Position numbers and translations under genes: made by a program. Source: Phalacrocorax aristotelis (lineage: Eukaryota > Chordata > Aves > Suliformes > Phalacrocoracidae). From it: DNA of 64,000 nt. The DNA lies in assembly GCF_949628215.1 (NCBI RefSeq), contig NC_134282.1, positions 20,812,723-20,876,722 of the forward strand, given 5' to 3'. The notes under the pieces were generated by a model. That model saw nothing but the letters and a program-made list of their open reading frames with translations. It had not been told where the DNA came from and made no database searches. This document shows positions 61,831 to 64,000 of the stretch, one piece after another (within the stretch, counting starts at the first letter, position 1; each line of letters starts with the position of its first letter).

Positions 61831-64000
61831 GTATGAGCCATAGTTTCTTGAGTTGTTTGTCATGGCCTTGAAATAAGCTTAAGTGCTAACTGAAATGCTT
61901 TATTTATCCTTTTGCTCCTCTTCTTGAGCCGTGTCTGTGGAAACACATGAGTTTTGGCAGCTACTCTATCTTGTCTGTGGTCTGGTGTTCACCTTTAGTA
62001 GCCAGAAAGATGTTTTTGCTTATATTTTGAGGCTGAAATCAGGAGATGACTCACGCTGGGGCCTGATAAATATGCCACAAAGCAGTTTAAGTATGAAAGC
62101 ATAGTCATCTTGTGGATTGATCTCCCCATGGTGGAAATCTCAGTCTTGCTGACCATGCTCAGCAACATGATGTAAACCATGTGCTTCAGGTAGCTCTTCC
62201 CTTAGAAACAGTGGCCTGAAGTTCTTTTTAGTATCTTGGTACCATGAGAACAATTATGGAAGGCATCAAGACTGATTACCAGTAAGTTCTGAACTGAAGA
62301 CCCCTGCTCAAGGCTGTGTATATGTAGTGGTCTCAGCATGTGGCTAGGAACTGTTTGTTTGTGAGAAATATTAGTTGTCAGCAGACTGTGACAGCTGTAA
62401 ATGCTGCTAGAGACCACAGTGCTAGTATTGAGAAATGCTGGTACCTCTTAGCTCTCTTAGTTCAGATGATGGGCAGATCATACAAATTCACATTCATCAG
62501 CTATGCAGCTTTGACCAAGCTTTGTTTTCTTCTTAAATGCTCTTATTACTTAACAACTTGAACTTGAAACAACTATTCCTGCAGAAGGGCATGTTGTGGC
62601 ATTTAGTGGTGGTCCTCACTGCTGCTGAGGTGTCTATGTCATCTGGTCTGAACTGCAAGGTTCTGTTGGCCAGAAGCTGTGAGTGCCTTTTGAGGTTTCT
62701 TGTCCTGTTTTAATAGGAGAGGGGCAGTCTCTGTCACTGGCTCTGACAGGAAGAAAAACAAGAGGAGAACTGAACAAACCTCTGATTTTCCCTCTTCCAT
62801 TCTATTACCTGTTTATAGCCTTAAGCAACCTAAGAAATTCTATGTAGAAGTTGGTAGATTTATCTGTTAGCTCTATGTCTCCATCTTGCTATGTACTTCC
62901 CCTTCCAGAAGGAGTAGTTCATGTAGCTTTCTCAGCAATGAAGCAAGCTTGAGCCCTCCAGCTGCTCTGGCAGCTCAGCTTAAGAGGCTGCTTTCCCAGC
63001 TAATTGCCTACTTCCTCTGCTGAGGTTCGTCATCTGTGTTACAGAAATAGCGATGGACTGTGCGGAGGCTTCTCAGCCAATGCAGCTCACAACTCAGCCT
63101 ACAAACTTTCAGTCTGAACTGAATCAGATGGTTTAATATACCAGATTGTGACCTGCTCTTGCAGGATCCTTGTGCATAGTTCATACTCAGTTGTCCCTTT
63201 TTCCTATGGAAACTTAAGTCTTGCCTTTCCAGAAACCTGTAGTAAAACCAGTGTGATTAGTCAGAGGTGAGGACAGATTGATGAAAAGAGTGTGTTTTCT
63301 TAAACACAGGTCTTTTAAATAGCTGTTAATTTTCTTACTAACCAGTTCATCTAAGTCTTGCAGATGACTGAGGAGGTGTCCATCTGAGTATAGTTAGGGT
63401 TCTTGGCACAATGCTTCATTCCTGTATCCTTATACTGGGTGTGATTCCTGCATCCTTACAGTATCTGACTTCTTATACTTTTGTGGTTGGCTGCTTCTGT
63501 AGCTAGGGAGGGGAAAAAGATGAATATAAGTAAACACCTATATGCTGTAAAGAAAAATGTAAATATCCCTATCCTTTTTGGGTAATCTTTAAGCTAGTTC
63601 CAAAATAGTTGAAATCTAGTGTCTGATGTTTCTGTGAGCCTAAGTTTGTTTCAGTGATGTTGTCCTGGATGTAGAAAATCAATATTTTTTTTCCTCTTAA
63701 ATATTAACTTTATTCCTTAGCTACATTACATTTTAAGAGTTACATTTGTTATCTAGTGTTTCAGGTGAGAACAGGGTTTCTAAATTCACTTGCAAACCGG
63801 AAGCTGTTTGATTATAAATGTTGGACAGTATGATTAATAAATAAAAGGCTAGTCACCTATCACTCTGCAGATCTCCAACCACAGATGAAGTAAATAGAAC
63901 AGTGTTCCTGATCTCTCAATGTATGTTGTCAGATGGTAGTATTCTCTAGATACGAATGCTTTAAGTTTCAGATCTTGGATATCAATGAGTTTGTGTAAGT
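61831..64000 (+). other. Non-coding stretch, probably intron of the downstream gene
   Basis: No further exon is recognised to the right edge. ORFs are short (73 codons at most) with no domain. There are no interspersed repeats that I can name. If the CpG-island gene continues rightward, this is intronic sequence. Confidence 0.45.

Noticed and set aside
1..64000. CRISPR arrays, tRNA/rRNA genes, prokaryotic operons, insertion sequences
   Set aside because: No regularly spaced repeats, no tRNA or rRNA signatures and no operon structure; the window is avian nuclear DNA.

Overview
This is a vertebrate nuclear window, almost certainly from a bird and probably a neoavian one. A truncated CR1 LINE 3' end lies near 4.3 kb. 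Two solo LTRs of an avian ERVL-like family lie at 7.2-7.8 kb and 13.8-14.3 kb, each with a perfect 5-bp target duplication. Several very degraded MIR-type SINE relics (an old amniote family) occur at 41-52 kb. Interspersed repeats are otherwise sparse. There are no long protein-coding ORFs and no operon-like, CRISPR or prokaryotic features. Most of the window is intron or intergenic DNA, and most of the ORFs in it look like chance.

Layout: 1-51 kb is non-coding as far as I can see. It holds the LTRs, the CR1, microsatellites, MIR relics, a 26-bp perfect palindrome (33.2 kb) and AT-rich stretches that look like conserved non-coding elements, the best at 34.1-34.6 kb. At 51,287-51,400 there is a convincing terminal coding exon on the + strand: a pyrimidine tract and AG acceptor, 37 lysine/glutamate-rich codons, a stop, then AATAAA 38 bases after the stop. 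It is the 3' end of a gene whose other exons I could not identify here. I do not recognise the protein.

About 7 kb downstream a strong CpG island (about 57.8-59.1 kb) carries a tight GC-box array, a TATAAA box at 58,468 and a short first exon without an ATG, ending at a GTGAGC donor at 58,554. This is the promoter and untranslated first exon of a second + strand gene, which continues beyond the right edge. A possible second exon with a start codon lies at 61,708-61,830. It would encode an acidic, Ser/Ala/Gly-rich N-terminus, but it is only a candidate.

The two genes are therefore arranged head-to-tail on the + strand, with roughly 7 kb between the first gene's poly(A) signal and the second gene's promoter. 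Gene identities, exon chains and conservation cannot be settled from the sequence alone. I found no strong evidence of an undescribed biological system. The best targets for follow-up are the unnamed terminal exon, the CpG/TATA promoter with its candidate second exon, and the putative conserved element at 34 kb.
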